Assembly: GCF_000276665.1 (NCBI RefSeq)
Contig: NW_004955502.1
Span: 900,884 to 964,883, forward strand
Length of the DNA stretch: 64,000 nucleotides
From: Chinchilla lanigera
Lineage: Eukaryota > Chordata > Mammalia > Rodentia > Chinchillidae
Direction of reading: 5' to 3'
A model generated the notes under the pieces. The model saw only the letters and a program-made list of their open reading frames with translations. It was not told the origin of the DNA and searched no databases. The position numbers and the translations under genes were made by a program. Shown piece by piece: positions 1-11,389 of this stretch; the stretch's first letter is position 1, and each line of letters starts with the position of its first letter.

Positions 1-1328
1 ATAGAAATAGAGTGTCCTAATTTTAATCTGATAAGGGCCTAGATTTTGAGGAATCTCCACAGTAATTTCTACAGTGGTTGAGTTGCACCAGTCTACACTC
101 CCACCAACAGTGGAGAAGTGTTGCTTTTCCCCTACAACCCTGCCAGCGCTTCTTATTGCTTGATTTTTTTGATGACAGCCACTCTTTCTGGGATGAGTTG
201 ATTCTCAGTGTTGTTTAAATTTGCATTTCTCAGATGACTAATGTTGTTGAATACTTTTTCATATGTTTATTTGCTATTTGTATTTATTCATCTGAGAAGT
301 GTGTATTCATCTCAGATGCCCACATGTGGATTGGGCTTTGAATTTTGGGGGCCTGATTTTTAAAAACTCTTTATATGTCCTAGATACAAGTCCTTCATCT
401 GAGGGATAGTTGGCTAGAAGAAGTTTTCCCAATTTGTGGGTTTTCTTTTCACTCTGTTCATCATGGCTTTTGTTGTGAAAAATTGTTTTAATAAAATGAG
501 ATCCCAGTTGCTGATTCTTTAAAGTCCTTCCCATGCAGTTTGGGTTTTGTTCATGAACTCTCTGTCTACCCCTATGTCTTCAAGATTTCTATCTATTTTC
601 TCTTCCAGTGGATTTAGTGTTTCTGTTTTAATATTTAGACCTTTGACCCATCTTGACTGCAGTTTAGTGCATAGTGGTAGACATGGGTTTAGTTTTAGTA
701 TTCAGCATATGGAAAGCCACTTTTTCCAGCACCATTTATTAAAGAGGCTATCTTTCTTCCTGTGAACATATTTGGCTTTTTTGTCAAAAATAAGGTGGCT
801 GAGTGTGTTTGTAGTTGTGTGTGCATCTTTTAATCTGTTCCATTTACTTTCAGGTCTATTTTTCTGCCAGTACCACAGTGATTTTGTCACAGCAGCCTTG
901 TAGTCCAATTTCAAGTTAAAGATTGTGATGCATCCTGCTCTACTTTTGTTGCCCAGAATTGCTTTTGCTATTCTGGATCACTTCTCATTCCAGATAAATT
1001 TTAGGAATATTTTCTCTAGGTCTATGTGGTATGCCAGTGGTATTTTGATTGGAATTGCATTAAATCTGTATAACAATTTTGAGAATATGGCCATTTTCAC
1101 TATGTTGGTTCTTCCTGTCCATGTGCAAAGAATATCTTTCCATTTTTTGAAATCCTCTTCGATTTTTTTCAGAATACTCTAATTTTCCCTATATAGATCT
1201 TTTACTTCTTTTGTTAGATTGATTCCTACATATTTTACTTTTTGGATAATATTATGAATGGTGTGGTTTCCCTAATTTCTCTCTTAGTAAGTTTATTATT
1301 TGTGTACAGGAATGCTATTGATTTTTGA
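1..1328 (-). mobile_element. L1 fragment, inverted 5' half (ORF2 3' part)
   Basis: Read on the minus strand this is L1 ORF2 from the late reverse-transcriptase region into the C-terminal domain. Conserved pieces such as SLFNKWCWKKW (near 735) and the YKAAVTKSLWYWQKNRP stretch (near 880) are visible, in broken frames. It aligns with about 7650-8940 of the full-length plus-strand L1 in this window. It ends at about 1328, where the sequence switches to plus-strand L1 at the position adjoining its other end. That arrangement is typical of a 5'-inverted (twin-primed) insertion. The first 30-40 bases may be flank; the left end is at or near the window edge. Confidence 0.85.
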
Positions 1329-1329
1329 G

Positions 1330-2352
1330 GTCCCTTCAAATCCCCGTCTGGGTACCTTCCAGAAGAATTGAACATCATACCACAGTGATATATGTGCACC
1401 CATGTTTATAGCAGCACAATTTGTCATAGCTAAATCTTGGAAACAACCCAAATGCCCATTGTTATGGTTGACACATTGTGTCAACTTGGGGATTCTAGAG
1501 ATTTGCCTAAGTGACTCATCAGTTCTTCATCTTGGGGTGAAAATGACATACCCTTTCCCCTCTAGGATGTTGTTCATTGTGTCAGTGTGAGTGCTACATG
1601 CCCCCTGGGTGGGGGTAGCCTGCTTACAATATAAGGAAGAGAAAGAGTTTGCTTGCTGCCAGTCCTCACTTTTGCTCTTATTGCTTTGCTATCTTCACCA
1701 CCATGAATGGCTGCCCTCTGCCATGTGCCACTTTGCCTCGGAACCAGCCAAGTATGGACTGAAATCTCCACAAACTGTAAGCTAAATAAGCCTTTCCTTC
1801 CTTAATTTTGGATGTCAGGTATTTTGTCTCAGCAATGAGAGGAAAGTAACCAAGACACCCCTCAACCAAAGAATGGATAAAAAAAATGTGGTCTTTTATA
1901 CAATGGGATATTACTCAGCTATAGATAAAGACCAACTCGAGACTTTTATAGGCAAATGGATACAAGTAGAGATCATACTCATAAATGAAATGAATCAGTC
2001 TCACTTGTGTAAACACTGTGTGGTCTTCTTAGTGTAAGAAACTGAAAGAGTAAATAAGATCCAAATGCTACAATATATATTGTGAAAGAGAAGGAAATTG
2101 ATCAGAAGTAAAGAATAACTGGGATGTGGGAAAGGAGAAAAGAAGGAGGATAGCTAAGATAATTATACTACTAATTTAGCTCACTGATAAGAACAGTTAG
2201 TGTTTATATTGTTTGATCAGTCTTACATATCTATATCATAGTCTGAGCAGCTACAGTATGCAATATAATAACCATTGTTAATTTCTTATCATCTTTTGAA
2301 ATTCTGTATTTTTTATTGGTTTTTTATTATCTTTAAAATAATAAAAATCTGA
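1330..2352 (+). mobile_element. L1 3' end (forward half of the inverted element)
   Basis: Plus-strand L1 covering the end of ORF2 and the 3' UTR, colinear with about 8945-9790 of the full-length copy. Recognisable landmarks are the [19 protein letters not shown] segment near 1402 and the 3' UTR ending in an A-rich tail near 2330-2352. It is split by a solo LTR at 1460-1857. Many stops and indels make it non-coding. It pairs with the minus-strand segment at 1-1328 as one 5'-inverted insertion. Confidence 0.85.
1460..1857 (+). mobile_element. Solo LTR, ERVL-MaLR-like
   Basis: This 398-bp block interrupts the L1 3' end. It begins TGTTATGG and ends AAGACA, so it has the TG...CA ends of an LTR. 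It is flanked by the 5-bp near-duplication CCCAT (1455-1459) and CCCCT (1858-1862); removing the block restores L1 colinearity. The 3' part contains an AATAAG polyadenylation-like motif and the TCAGGTATTTTGTC string common in MaLR LTRs of rodents. No internal viral genes accompany it, so it is a solo LTR. The subfamily is not resolved. Confidence 0.75.
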
Positions 2353-3221
2353 TAAAGACCGTGTATGACAAGCCAACAGGCAGCATCACACTTAACAAAG
2401 ACAATCTGAAAGCTTTCCTTCTAAAATCAGTCACAAGAAAATGGTGATGTCTGCTATCACCATTTTTATTCAATAAAATTCTTCAAATAACTACAGCAAT
2501 TAGACAAGGGGAGAAAATAAACCAAAATGGGTAGGGAAAGAGCAAGTTTAATTATTATTTGCATATGACATGATTCTCAACATAGAAGATCCTAAATACT
2601 TCACCAAAACACTTCTAGAATCAATAACCAAATTCAGTACTATAGCAAGATATGAAGTCAATGCTCAGACATCAATAACATTCCTGTACACCAATAATAA
2701 ACTTACTAAGAGGTAAATTAGGGAAATAGCTTTTACAACAGTACAAAAAATGAAATATTTAGAAAAAGGAGACGCAGTCTCCTCTGAAAGGGGAGATAGA
2801 AGAGGATATCAGGAAATGGAAAGAAATTCTCTGTCCTTGGATAGGAAGAACAATCATAGTTAAAATGGCCACACTCCTAGAAATGTTATATGGATTTCAT
2901 GCAATCCCAATAAAAATATCAATAATATTTCTTACAGAACTGGAGGAAGAAATCCTAAAATTCACATAGAACCAGAAGAAACCTAGAATAGTCAAAGCAA
3001 TTCTGGGCAACAAGAGCAAGGCAGAGGACATCGCAATCCCAAGACTTCAAGTTATATTACAATTCCACAGTGATAAAAACAGCATAATATTGGCATATTT
3101 GTGGTTCAGTGGAATAGAGTAAAAGACTCAGAAACAACATCAGGCACACTTATTTACATAATACTTGAAAAAGTGGCCAAATCTCTAGAGGAAATATATT
3201 CTCTTTAATAATAGTGCTGGG
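2353..3221 (+). mobile_element. Older L1 ORF2 fragment (left part, interrupted)
   Basis: Plus-strand L1 ORF2 sequence (reverse-transcriptase and downstream region), degenerate and without an open frame. It starts directly after the A-rich tail of the preceding L1 and stops at 3221 in the stretch ORF2 normally uses for the LFNKWCW region. The same element resumes at 9801 after the inserted full-length L1. The two parts are colinear once the 6.58 kb insertion and its duplicated target are removed. Confidence 0.8.
3210..3221. repeat. Target-site duplication, left copy
   Basis: AATAGTGCTGGG, 12 bp, matches 9801-9812 exactly. The two copies bracket the full-length L1 and lie inside the older L1. 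Confidence 0.85.
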
Positions 3222-4338
3222 GACACATAGTGTGTCACCCCAGGCTGGGCTAAACCCCGTATATCTTCAGGAATCCCCGAGAGTCTGGGCTTTGCCTCTC
3301 GGACCAGTGTGCAAGGGAGGCGAAACCTCGGGCACCCTCTGGGGCCTTGGTGGCTGCCCACCACACCCATAGGGTGTCTTCCCGGGCCGGGCCGGGCTGA
3401 CCTCTGGACATCTTTGGGAAGCCCGGTGAGTCTGGGCTTTGCCTCCCTGACCAGCATGCAAGGCAGGTGAAACCTCAGGCACACTCTGGGGCCTGGTGGT
3501 TACCAGCTGCACTCATAGTGTGTCCCCCCAGACTGGGCTAAACCCTGAACATCTTCAGGACGACCGGTGAGTCTGGGCTCTGCTTCCCTGATCATCGTGC
3601 AAGGCAGGTGAAACCTCGGGCACCCTCTGGGGCCTCAGTGGCTACCCGCCACACCCATAGTATGTCTGCCAGGGCTGGGCTGAGTCCTAGACATCTTTGG
3701 GAAGCCTCGTGAGCCTGGACTCTGCCTCCCTGACCAATGTGCAAGGCAGGTGAAAGTTCGGGCACCCTCTGGGGCCTCGGTGGCCACCCACCACACCCAT
3801 AATGTGTCTTTCAGGGTGGGGCGGAACATCACACACCTTTAGAAACCCAGTGAGCTACTTTGGGGTCTTTCCCACTAGGGTGTGAGACACGTGGTTCCCC
3901 GGACAACTTCTGGGGTCTTGGTGGTCACAGTCAGAACAACTCACACTCCCCTGGTAGCTCAGCTGAAACCTGAACATAGTCAGCAGCCTCTGGGAACTCA
4001 CCCTCACCCCTCCTCTTCCAGTGTAAGAAGCAGGCTCTGTCCTGGACAATATCTGAAGCCTCGATGAACTTGGCCTGCATTCCCCTCTACTCTTTTGGAA
4101 GCTGGGCTGAATCCCAGACAGTCTCAGGAACACCAGTGAGCCTCCCCCTCCCTTCCCACACACTCCTGGGAGCAAACTGAATGCAAGAAAGGTCAGGAGC
4201 ATCTGAGACCCCACCTTGCCACCACTCACCAGCACAGGAGCTACACTGAATACTGAGGATCTTCAGACACTCCCCCTGCCACTTCCACACAAGCAAAACA
4301 GTGAGACTGCACTACAGGGAGTCTCTGCTTCTTCAAAA
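3222..4338 (+). promoter_or_regulatory. L1 5' UTR with ~142-bp tandem monomers
   Basis: GC-rich 5' UTR, in strong contrast to the AT-rich surroundings. The motif GGCACCCTCTGGGGCC or a close variant recurs at 3331, 3478, 3619 and 3761, with a degenerate fifth copy near 3903, so the period is about 141-147 bp. Neighbouring strings (GAGTCTGGGCT, CACCCATAGTGTGTC-like) repeat with it. Tandem monomers in an L1 5' UTR are known from mouse L1 and act as additive internal promoters there; promoter function here is inferred. The remaining unique part, about 3950-4338, is probably the non-monomeric tether. Antisense open frames here are chance. Confidence 0.75.
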
Positions 4339-5459
4339 ATGACAAAATGAAGGAGCAAAACGCAATCCCAGAGCTCCACACCACCCAAAACAAGTCCAGG
4401 AGATATCAACACAGAGGAGCCTGGAAGTCATACACCTGAAATTTCTGAAATGATAGCAACTGAAGCAAAGAAACAACTCCATCAGGCCATAGAAGACATC
4501 AGATCAGAAACAATGTCTCAGGTGAGAGAAGAAATGACAACAATAATGAAAGAAATGTTCAGCGTATCCAAAGATGACATACACAAGAAAATACAAGAGC
4601 ATAGACAACTCAATGAAACCTTCAGGAAACAATATAGAAAAGAATTAGAAGGTATGAAACAGATGCAAACAGATATCCAGGAACTTAAAAATTCCATTGA
4701 AAGCTTGCAAAACCACCTGAACGAAGCTGAAGATAGATTTTCAGACCTTGAAGACAGCATTGCCACTAATGAACATGAAAGGAGGGATCTCTTAAAAAAA
4801 CAAGGAACCAGGAAATAACAATTCAAGAGCAGCAAGACAAAGCAAAGAGAAACAATGTCAGATTAATGAGTATTAATGAAACTTCAAGTGCCAACACAAA
4901 TAACATAAAAAGACTATTTGCAGAAATAAAAGTAGAAAATTTCCCAGGCATGGTAAGAGAATCAGATATCCAGATAAGTGAAGCATATACAACTCCAGTT
5001 AATCATAACCAAAATAAATCTACACCCAGATATATAGTGATCAAAATCCCAAAAACTCAGCAAAATCTCAGAATATTAAAAGCTGTTAGAATAAAGAAAC
5101 GGATCACCTATAAAGAAAAGCCTATCAGAATCATGGCAGATTTCCCAATGCAAACCATCAAGGCAAGAAGACCTTGGAGTGAAGTATTTCAGGCACTGAA
5201 AGAAAACAACTTCCAACCCAAACTGATGTATCCTACAAAGCTATCTTTCAAATTTAATGGAGAAATAAAATATTTTCATGATAAAGAACAACTGAAGAAA
5301 TTCATGATCACCAAACCAATCCTACAAACAGTACTAAAAGATACACTAGAAAGAGATAAAAACAGACTGCAACTTCAAGAACAACAACAGAAAAGAACCA
5401 CCAAGCAGAGCAAGCAATTAAACAGAGGAAAAAGGAGGATCCAACAGCAGGAGAATAGC
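4339..5459 (+). pseudogene. L1 ORF1 (RNA-binding chaperone), disabled
   Basis: ORF1 protein normally forms trimers, coats L1 RNA and acts as a nucleic-acid chaperone. The best start is ATG 4339. Codon 4 is TGA (4348-4350), probably a CGA changed by CpG deamination. The frame then runs through a lysine/glutamate/glutamine-rich coiled-coil segment (about 4450-4818, e.g. QELKNSIESLQNHLNEAEDR). One missing base near 4815 shifts the frame. The second part includes RNNVRLM (about 4845-4868), the RRM-like segment (VENFPGMV, near 4940) and the C-terminal domain (PRYIVIKIP, RIMADFPMQTIKARR, LSFKFNGEIKYF). No ORF1 stop is seen before ORF2: the frame continues into the endonuclease. Confidence 0.85.
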
Positions 5460-8400
5460 ATGACAAAGATAAGCCAGTACATATCAGTTATCACCATGAA
5501 TGTAAATGGTCTCAATGCACCAACCAAAAGAAGCAGACTTACAGAGTGGATTAGGAAACAAAACCAAACTATGTGCTGTATACAAGAAACACATTTAACT
5601 CAAAAGGAAATTCAAAGCCTGAAAATTAAAGGATGGAAAACAGTACTCCATGTGACAGGAACCCAGAAAAAAGCAGGTGTAGCTATTCTGTTTGCAGACA
5701 ACATGAACTTCAAACTAAGACCAATCAAAAGAGATGAGAAGGTCATCACATACTTGTGAGGGGAAAGCTTCAAGAGGAAGAGATAACAATCATAAACATT
5801 TATTCACCAAATATAGGAGCACCCACCTATATAAGACAAATTCTAATAGACATGAAAAATGACATAAGTAGCAACACAATCATAACAGGGGACTTTAACA
5901 CACCATTGTCACAAAGAGATAGATCAACGAGACAAAAAATTGGGAAAGCAATAATGGAACTTAACCAAACATGTGAACATATGGACTTAGTAGAACTTTA
6001 CAGTGTTCCACCCAACAGCATCAGAATGCACATTCTTCTTGGCTCCACATGGGATGTTCTCTAAAATAGACTATATACTAGTACATAGAACATGTTTAAG
6101 TAAATGCAAAGAAATTGAAATCATCCTATGTATACTATCAGACCATAGTGCAATGAAATTGGAAATAAATGACAAAAGAAAACACAAAAACTCCATAAAT
6201 CATTGGAAGTTAAATAACATCCTCCAACAACCAATTGGTCACAGATGAAATCAAAGTAGAGATTAAACACTACTTACAATCAATGAAAATGGAGATACAA
6301 CCTACCGGAACCTGTGGGATGAAATGAAAGCAGTCCTCAGAGGGAAATTTATAGTGGTGAACTCCCACCTTAGGAAAACAGAACAAGCACAAATAAATAA
6401 TCTTAGGCTGCACCTCAAGTTCCTAGAAAAAGAAGAGCAAGTCAAACCCAGAGCCCAAAGAAGGCAGGAAATTATAAAGCTCAGAGAAGAAATTAATGCA
6501 ATGGAGACTAAAAAAAAATACAAAGAATTAATGAATTGAAGAGTTTGTTCTTTGAAAGAATAAATAGAATAGATAAACCCCTAGCCAACCTTATCAAAAA
6601 AAGGAAAGAAAAACCTGAAATAAATGCAAAAAGGAATGAAAGTGGTGAAATCACCACAGAGCCTGAAAAAATTCAGAAGATCATCAATATGTACTTTGAA
6701 AATATTTACTCTCATAGGGTGGAAAACACAGAGGAAATGGACAGATTTCTAGATACATATAAATTACCAAAGCTGAATGAAGAAGACATAAAAATCCTCA
6801 GAAACTCAATATCAGCCAGTGAAACTGAGAATGTGATTAAAAACTTGCCAATGAAGAAATGCCTGGGTGCTGATGGATTCACAGGTGAATACTACAAGCA
6901 ATTTAGGGAAGATTTAACTCCAATTCTTCTCAAACTTTTTAATGAAATTGAAAGGGAAGGAATTCTCCCCAACTCATTCCTGGAGGGACTATTATTCTGA
7001 TACCAAAACCAGAGAAAGACCCAACCAAGAAAGAGAACCACAGACCAATCTCCTTAATGAATATAGATGCAAAAATTCTCAGTAAAATACTAGCAAACAG
7101 AATACAAGTCATCAAGAAGATTATATACCACAGCCAGGTGGGATTCATACCAGGAATGCAGGGATGGTTCAATATATGCAAATCAATCAGTGTAATACGC
7201 CATGTCAATGGAGCCAAGGACAAAAATCACATGATCATCTCCATCGATGCAGACAAAAAACTTTAATAAAGTCCAACACTCATTTATGTTGAAAACCCTA
7301 AAGAAAATAGGAGTAGATGGCCTTTACCTCAGGCTGATCAAATTTACCAGCTAACATCATAGTAAATGGTCAAAATTTAAAGCTTTCACTTTAAAATTAG
7401 AAACAAGTCAAGGATGTCCACGATCACCACTCCTCTTCAATATAGTTGTGGAAATATTGGCTAGAGCAATTAGACAAGACAGAGAAATAAAAGGAATAAG
7501 GATAGGAAAGGAAGAAGTGAAATTGTCATTATTTGCAGGTGACATGATACTCTACATAGAAGACCCCCAAAACTCCACCAAAAGGCTCATGAATTTAATA
7601 ACCAAATTCAATAGCATAGCTGAATGCAAAGTTAACACTCAATAGTCAATAGTATTCCTGTAAATAACTAATAAACAGACTTAGAGAGCAATTAGGGAAA
7701 CCACATCTTTCACATAGCATCTAAAAAGATGAAATACTTAGGAATCAATCTAACAAAAGAAGTAAAATATCTATACAGTGAAAATTATAGTACAGTGAAA
7801 ATTATAGTACTCTGAAAGAAGAGGTTGAAGAGGATATCAGAAAATGAAAAGATATTCCTTGCTCATGGATAGGAAGAAGCAACACTGTGAAAATGGCCAT
7901 ACTCCCAAAATTGTTGTACAGATTCAATGCAATCCCAATTAAAATACCATTAGTATACCACACAGATCTAGAAAATACACTCTTAAAGTACATCTGGAAC
8001 CAGAAGAGGTCTAGAATAGTAAAAGCAATCTTGGGAAACAAAGGAAAAGCAGGAGGTATCACAATTCCCGACAAAAGTACATTACAAAGCTACTGCGATA
8101 AAATCAGCATGGACTGGCACAAAAACAGACCTGAAGATCAGTGGAACAGATTAGAAGATACAGATTAGAAGAAACACACTCAGTCACCTTATCTTTGCCA
8201 AAGGGGCCAAACATGTTCAATGGAAGGAAGATAGCCTCTTTAATAAATGGTGCTGGAAAAACTGGCTTTCCACATGCCAAAGACTAAAACTAGAACCATG
8301 TCTTTCACTAGGCACTAAATTAAAGTCAAAATGGATCAAAGATCTAAACATTAAAACAGAAACACTAAATTTATTGGAAGAGAAATTAGGTAAAAATCTT

Positions 8401-9262
8401 AATGACAATGGGCTAGGCAGAGAGTTCATGAACAAAAACCAAACTGTATGGGAAATACTTCAAAGAATCAACAACTGGGATCTCATCTTTTTGAAAAGTT
8501 TTTGCACATCTAAAGAAATCACCAACAAAGTAAAAAGAAAACCCATGAATTGGGAAAAAGTTTTAGCCAACTGCCCCTCAGACCAGACTTCTGTCTAGGA
8601 CATAAAATATTTAAGAAAAATCAGGCCTCCCAGATTCAAGGACCCAGTCCAAAAATGGGCATCTGAGATGAATACACACTTCTCTAATGAAGAGATAGTA
8701 ATGGTGAATAAATACATGAAAAAAACATTCAACATCATTAATCATTCAAGAAATGCAAATTAAAACAACACTGAGATTCCATCTCACCCCAGAAAGAATG
8801 GCTATCATTAAGAAATCAACCAATAACAAATGCTGGAGAGGCTGTGGGGAGAAAGGAACCCTACTCCACTGCTGGTGGGAGTGTAGACTGGTGAAACCAC
8901 TGTGGAAATCAATTTGGAGATTCCTCACAAAATTAGGATTAGAAGTCCCATTTCACCCAGCTATTCCTCTTCTGGGTATTTTCCCAGAAGAATTCAAGAC
9001 ATCATACCACAGTGATATATGTTTACCCATGTTTATAGCAGCACAATTTGTTATAGCTCAATCTTGGAAACAACCCAGATGCCCATCCACTGAGGAATGG
9101 ATGAAAAAGATGTGGTATTTTTATACAATGGAGTATTACTCAGCTATTTAAAAAGATAAACTAGAGGGTTTTGTACATAAATGGATGCAGCTAGAGACCA
9201 TACTCATAAGTGAAATAAATTGGACCCACATGTGTAAACATCATATTTTCTCCTTGTTGTAG
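5460..9262 (+). pseudogene. L1 ORF2 (endonuclease/reverse transcriptase), disabled
   Basis: ORF2 protein nicks DNA and reverse-transcribes L1 RNA at the target. The AP-type endonuclease is visible as TMNVNGLNAPTKR (near 5496), QETHL (near 5586), GDFNTPL (near 5890) and SDHSA (near 6140). The reverse transcriptase shows CLGADGFTGEYY (near 6860), [11 protein letters not shown] (near 7141) and MIISID (near 7230). The usual FADD box reads FAGD (7532-7543), so one catalytic aspartate is lost. The C-terminal cysteine motif [18 protein letters not shown] is at 8831-8884. Frame changes occur near 5755, 6050, 6530, 7000, 7270, 7800 and 8170-8370, with a stop at 7263-7268 and an in-frame TAA at 9149-9151. 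The normal end appears to be a TAG near 9262. Confidence 0.9.
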
Positions 9263-9800
9263 GATCCTGAAAGACTCGGTAAAACTCAAAACGTACAATA
9301 GATGATAGGAAAGGGAAAGAAATTGCTCAAAGGAAGGAACGACTGGGATGAGGAAAACAAGAAAAGAGAAATAAGGAAAGCAAAACATATATATGAATAG
9401 CTGGGATGACTGTGTTGCTGTTGTCTGATGGTGTATTGAAATGAACAGTTAATGCTCACAATTTTTTATGTTTACATTGACTTTGCATGCTTGTTTCTGG
9501 TGGTCTGAGCAACTAATTTGAAGGTAACAATATGCAATGGAATTACAATGGTGAACTCCTACCATCTTGTCTAGTGAAACTCTATTATCTCTAACGTTTT
9601 ATTGAAGAATTATTTTCTTATTCTCTTTAATGGTTTGAGAAATCTTTCATTCTTACATCTAATAATCTGAGCAATGTAGTTGAGGACATTTGTTTATGTT
9701 CGTGATACTGGTATGCTGCCACTGTTCTATTGTTTTGTTTGTTTGTGTTTCATGTACTACCCTCTTTAAAATAAAATTTAAAAATTAAAAAAAAAATAAA
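9263..9800 (+). other. L1 3' UTR and A-rich tail
   Basis: The sequence after ORF2 is shared with the other L1 3' ends in this window (13690-13860, 46755-46965 and, inverted, 18983-19640 and 28404-28559). It ends in a T/G-rich stretch, an AATAAA-like signal near 9770 and an A-rich tail running to the TSD at 9801. Confidence 0.85.
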
Positions 9801-11188
9801 AATAGTGCTGGGAAAAGTGGCTTTCCCCGTGCTGAAAGTTGAACTAATATTCATATTTCTCCCCATGCATAATGGAAAACATAAATAGATCAAATACCTC
9901 AAAGTTGTAACAGAAACAGTTAATCTTCTATAGCAAAATAGATTTAACTCTCAAAGACACAACCATAGGACTTCCTGAATAAAATCTCGATTGTGTAAGA
10001 AATAATACCAAGAATCAGCAAGTAAGATAACATTAAATTAAAAAGCTTTTGCACCAAACAAGAAATCACCAACAGAATAAAGGCAATCTACCGAGTGCAG
10101 CAAATTTTGCCAGCTACTTCTCAAAGAACTAATACCTAGAATATGTAAAGAAGTCTCAAAAATTAGACCCCAAAATTTAAAGAACCAATCAAGAAATGGA
10201 CATCTGAAATGAATAGACCTTCTCAGATGAACAAATACAATTGGCCAATAATATATGCAAAATTTTTCATTTGACCATTTGAGGAATGCAAATTAAAATA
10301 ACGTGAATATTTTGTTTCATTCTAGAAAAATGGATATTATCAAGAAATCAACCAATAACAAATGCTGCTGAGGCTGGAAAGAGACGGAAACGCTTCTTTA
10401 TTATTGGTAGGAATGCAAGCTGATACAACTACTATGGAAATCGGTGTGGCAATTTCTCAAAAAACTAAAAATAGAAATTCCATTTGACCCAGCTACTCCT
10501 CTTTTAGGTGTTTTCCCAAAAGAGTTAAAAATGTTATACCACAGTGATATATGGGTGCCCATTTTTATAGCAGCACAGTTCCTAATAGCTAAATCTTGGA
10601 AATAGCCTACGTGTCCATCAACAGATGACTGGATTTAAAATGCTCTATTTATGCACAATGGAGTACTGCTCTGATGTTAAGATAAACTTGAGACATCTGT
10701 AAGGAAATGGATGCATGTTGAGACCATGTTAAGTGAAGTAACTCAGGCACACAAGCTTGAACATCATGTAGGACAGAGGAGAGAGAGAGGAAAGAGAAAA
10801 AAGCTATTATATTCTAGGTATGTCTTTGCTGTCCATTTCTGGTTTCATCCAGTACAGTGTGACAGCTCACTTTGCAGGACTTTTGTTCCTTTAGATATGT
10901 TACCATCTTTATTGTTGGTATGAGAATGACCTATTTTGGAGAAAAGAATCCCAGAACAGGAAATTCTATGAAGACAGAGAGTAGCTCAGCAGTGCCTAGG
11001 TTTAGGGGAAAGAGACTGGGAGATATCTGGCTGGTAGAGTGTTACGTTTTGGATTAACAAAAACCATCTAAGTTTGGTTGTGGTTATGGTTTTAGAACTC
11101 TGTCAATGTACCTAAATCTACTGAATCTTATTTTAAGTCTCATGGTATGCAAATTTTAGTTTAATAAAACTGGTATTAAAAAAAACTG
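9801..11188 (+). mobile_element. Older L1, right part (ORF2 end and 3' UTR)
   Basis: Continuation of the older plus-strand L1 cut at 3221. The first 12 bases are the duplicated target. ORF2 C-terminal sequence is recognisable to about 10790 by alignment to the young copy, including the region before the cysteine motif near 10350 and the stretch near 10540-10700, but no long frame is open. From about 10920 the sequence resembles an ancient L1 3' UTR (a GACAGAGAGTAG string near 10974) and ends at an A-run at 11178-11185. Whether the last 270 bases belong to the same insertion is uncertain. Confidence 0.7.
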
Positions 11189-11275
11189 CTTCAGAAAGTG
11201 GCAAGAATGTTGAGATAGTTGTGTTCAAGTGGCGGAAGAGTATTTGAGATGGGTTCATAATCGTTTGTATTTTGC
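11184..11275 (+). mobile_element. Possible DNA-transposon (mariner-like) remnant
   Basis: From the A-run onward the sequence resembles that at 58049-58125; both share AACTGCTTCAGAAAGTG and then align loosely. In translation the pattern recalls the C-terminal part of mariner-type transposases, but the match is too short and decayed to be sure. Confidence 0.3.
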
Positions 11276-11389
11276 TGTAGTAAAATTTAAAATTTAAACA
11301 CCCACCTTATTTTCTGGTCACACCATATTGCCATTGTCCTCTGTACTTAATGGGGTCCAAAATAAGTTCTGACGCCTGTGTAAACTTAA

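Larger units (their letters stand above)
3222..9800 (+). mobile_element. Full-length L1 retrotransposon (inactivated)
   Basis: A complete non-LTR retrotransposon of about 6.58 kb: GC-rich 5' UTR with tandem monomers (3222-4338), ORF1 (4339-5459), ORF2 (5460-9262), and a 3' UTR with an A-rich tail ending near 9800. It is flanked by a perfect 12-bp target-site duplication and is nested in an older L1. Endonuclease, reverse-transcriptase and C-terminal cysteine-motif segments are all recognisable. It cannot move on its own: ORF1 carries a stop and a frameshift, ORF2 at least seven frame changes or stops, and a catalytic aspartate is altered. The clean TSD and intact structure mean it is younger than its host L1. 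Confidence 0.92.

Noticed and set aside
3185..4296. Minus-strand open frames of 69-126 codons over the L1 5' UTR
   Set aside because: They overlap each other in different frames across a GC-rich tandem repeat and have no protein features; the region is the L1 promoter.
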